Positions 63,801 to 64,000 of a DNA stretch of 64,000 nt are shown here, piece after piece. The translations under genes were made by a program, and so were the position numbers. The DNA comes from Globisporangium splendens. Lineage: Eukaryota > Oomycota > Peronosporomycetes > Pythiales > Pythiaceae. Under the pieces are notes generated by a model. That model made no database searches. It saw only the letters and a program-made list of their open reading frames with translations, and was not told where the DNA came from. The stretch's first letter is position 1, and each line of letters starts with the position of its first letter. The stretch is taken from assembly GCA_006386115.1 (NCBI GenBank), contig VFIW01000031.1:62001-126000 (forward strand), in the 5' to 3' direction.

Positions 63801-64000
63801 GCGCGCGGCGGCGCCGTCGTCAGCGACGTCAGCGTCGTCGTCCGCGGGAGCTCGAAGCCGCATGGTCGGGGGGGGGGCGCACACGCCGCGACCAGTCGTT
63901 TCACCGGCTGAGCTGCACACTCGCGCGCGTGTGTGAACACGCACGTATGGACACACGCACGCCTGCTGTAAGCAGGGCACACACAGGGCCAGAGGCTAGG
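57704..64000 (-). mobile_element. Non-LTR retrotransposon B5 (family B), 5' end cut by the window
   Basis: 6297 bp visible; about 75-80 bp of 5' UTR and head are expected beyond the window. The ORF is complete. The array may continue to the right. Confidence 0.9.
58032..63863 (-). CDS. Family B retrotransposon polyprotein
   Basis: 1943 aa from the ATG at 63863. All three zinc fingers, RNase H residues, YADD, CCHC knuckle and RLE motifs are present as in B1. With ten Gs before the start codon, the upstream 5' UTR frame is open through it to about 63980, but only from non-ATG codons. A good candidate for a functional copy. Confidence 0.9.
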   Translation of the reverse strand: MRLRAPADDDADVADDGAAARGPLMSIFRHNDSRFGCAACADEFRHYGALVAHRRSAHRTSVFEDWFQATCPCSALFGSRLDAFAHSGRCDEWHDHTNAPQPPDRQAPAAASAVADEDEEMDGNAGVPVCTASGTRVHVDDTPPQASLSLAPQGRYPRTCPSCIAFLTDARSWHAHVTACAAANVDALLRTHAPSTAPAPTDDHDMDSHDEDEFYDAIANIDDTTMLSDDDSDDGQMVTTNVTATAVAPAADPERRAAAEAEPAPRPDLPAATAADLRPPRPAPRPDEPATVALVPASRPVEAAVAAADEPPFGGTIVAPWQLRFDGACRRNPGPAGAGAALTRPNGKIFWTSYRYIADCASTNNTAEYNAIIDGLLCAVHHGVKHVRIEGDSKLVIEQIKGMFACGKELRPLRDLAYATCQEFESYALKHIDRLRNSHADRLANRALDLCKCVAVCAKHTSPGDAAQCWHWPGTYGTPPTPDGPVPMETDSTTGDQDQDQDNDSDNVRMDLGDPDPDAEADAANADRDGGTIFPVLEIGPGVVPLRQPRLRVPRLAPPLQSKLEQQIQTLARRMADKITDAPDWRSAEGYITAITAELSELLTAATKLSTQPGDATGDAERANARSTAGFADVAPHAAARATGARQSVSRPTAKRNRRDGSSTRPRSRPRRKRRNGGPTLLQLAIDSARDELSASKRLADKTSPSTKKTVRKAARRVARLERASQRQATRQLFMSNERQCVSEILHAGANDNYGGDNSCPIEPRDLYAYFQTQATPPDDFDFNAACGARFREAIDNQANAANEMELLTAPIARGDIEDQLDRAHKQSAPGLDGIPYDVYVRFKLQLLDLLHAVFNACWTFQSVPRLWKVGYVRLIYKRKGERGNPSNWRPICLQQTVYKLYAGVLAVRFQRWMDANARFTFSQKGFRSFNGCNEHNFVATSLYEQARRTRKKLFVVWYDLRNAFGSLPQVYMWKVLERLGVPHAFLQVVRDIYTDSYFIVDSRDGTTDPVHQGRGVYQGCPLSPYLFIAALTPLMFVLDGMKSEHGVSLAAGNPECTSAYADDLKIFAKTATGIRALHGAVLEFLQWTRMEANASKCALMVSDAAADCESHNERLDLSIHDNVIPRLTGHDGYVYLGIEDGPDHARVRVVLQDTLRELTTDVIKLLQSPLAPWQIMRAIKSYVLSKLDYPLRHLRPFLSMFDGFDKTLVRGLKRLLQLPQTATTEFLYAPTSAGGLGLLPLRELYGALKITHGLQMLHSQDPNVRAIARGQLLTVIRKRFVLNEPHWTDREEEAIQMFLNSELAGSAFALKKKVSGDSASLWVDVATYLKTFELKLGTVNGEHLQLQVPHTQKALVPKEWGRQIKTHLRLRHLARWRTFQDQGKTARLHGGAGSAFLTRPSAVYDSSYRFAVRARLNQVDTRSALKRKHIVQNNRCRAPGCNDTETLAHVLHHCSFGADAIRVRHDESLQIIRHRVVAEQGRSRRSHQRLLIDATVPGMEDNDTSTSRSQTAQRPDVQLYDDNAMTASIVDLAVAFEDQATDDAATSSNFARVRAIKIKKYENIVRFLEYKGYTVHVGALVYGSLGSICSSNLEVYTDMLGMRKGVSRALERQLSARHVNFSHRIWKRHAIANGETRLLTRASAPARAATTNQQREDNCRNSADRIGTTPTAAEMATTTHRTQAICRDSARSNREQGPRPRPHPQQRPQATRSSTNRSNATLTRSPTRATTPATSTTATMQRSTTTDGQRHSGRGMEKPSAASRTPTGQGKSSSTRARGTDGNGVENGRQRQQHSTQERPRQIARTSATKASSTHPSGARDSSEPAMTATARKVSTTPHASGQTKERPGARRPTTNSDTRRRSRAPTTTATTDSYNRRRSRATTATVTATSQTRGPTPASASSNATTPARRRDTTRQARVPTERTQPKQPRTAAPAQTREKQ

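Noticed and set aside
6240..64000. CRISPR array, prokaryotic operons, tRNA or rRNA genes
   Set aside because: Repeats are multi-kilobase retrotransposons; no short regularly spaced repeats, tRNA cloverleaf or rRNA core was recognised.

Overview
The window looks like a repeat-rich piece of an oomycete (Phytophthora-like) nuclear genome. The assignment is inferred from an intron-poor GT71-type glycosyltransferase gene, a Ty3/gypsy chromovirus, and RLE-type non-LTR retrotransposons with an RNase H domain upstream of the reverse transcriptase. That last arrangement has been reported for oomycete Utopia elements. No bacterial operon, tRNA, rRNA or CRISPR feature was seen.

Left end (1-6625): two minus-strand host genes. 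One is a Golgi-type alpha-mannosyltransferase (48-2300). The other is a type II membrane protein of unknown function with a long acidic tail (2916-4331). About 2.3 kb of mostly non-coding DNA with LTR-like remnants follows.

6626-64000: a head-to-tail array, all on the minus strand, of at least eight non-LTR retrotransposons of two families. From left to right they are A1, B1, B2, A2, A3, B3, B4, B5. Units abut with no spacer. Families A and B differ through their coding regions but share the same 39 bp 5' end and the same 121 bp 3' tail. Each full unit encodes one protein of about 1760-1940 aa with N-terminal zinc fingers, an archaeal/plant-type RNase H, an RT with YADD, a CCHC knuckle, an R2-like restriction-like endonuclease and a basic low-complexity tail. 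A2, A3, B1, B3, B4 and B5 are open throughout. B2 has two single-base frameshifts, and A1 is split by another element.

8667-16785: a chromovirus inserted into A1 with an exact 5 bp target duplication (CCTGG). Its LTRs are about 1% diverged. It has gag, a textbook -1 frameshift signal, and pol ending in a chromodomain; pol carries one in-frame stop. A solo LTR of a related family (9703-10354, target duplication GAACC) sits inside it. On the opposite strand, between pol and the 3' LTR and overlapping the pol 3' end, there is a coiled-coil reading frame. The solo LTR and one frameshift break it, but the two sides of the solo LTR are in the same frame. This antisense gene and the two-family array are the most unusual things here.

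Relative order of events: A1 was in place, then the chromovirus inserted, then a second LTR element inserted and collapsed to a solo LTR. The array also carries shared variants in incompatible combinations, so its units have exchanged sequence.
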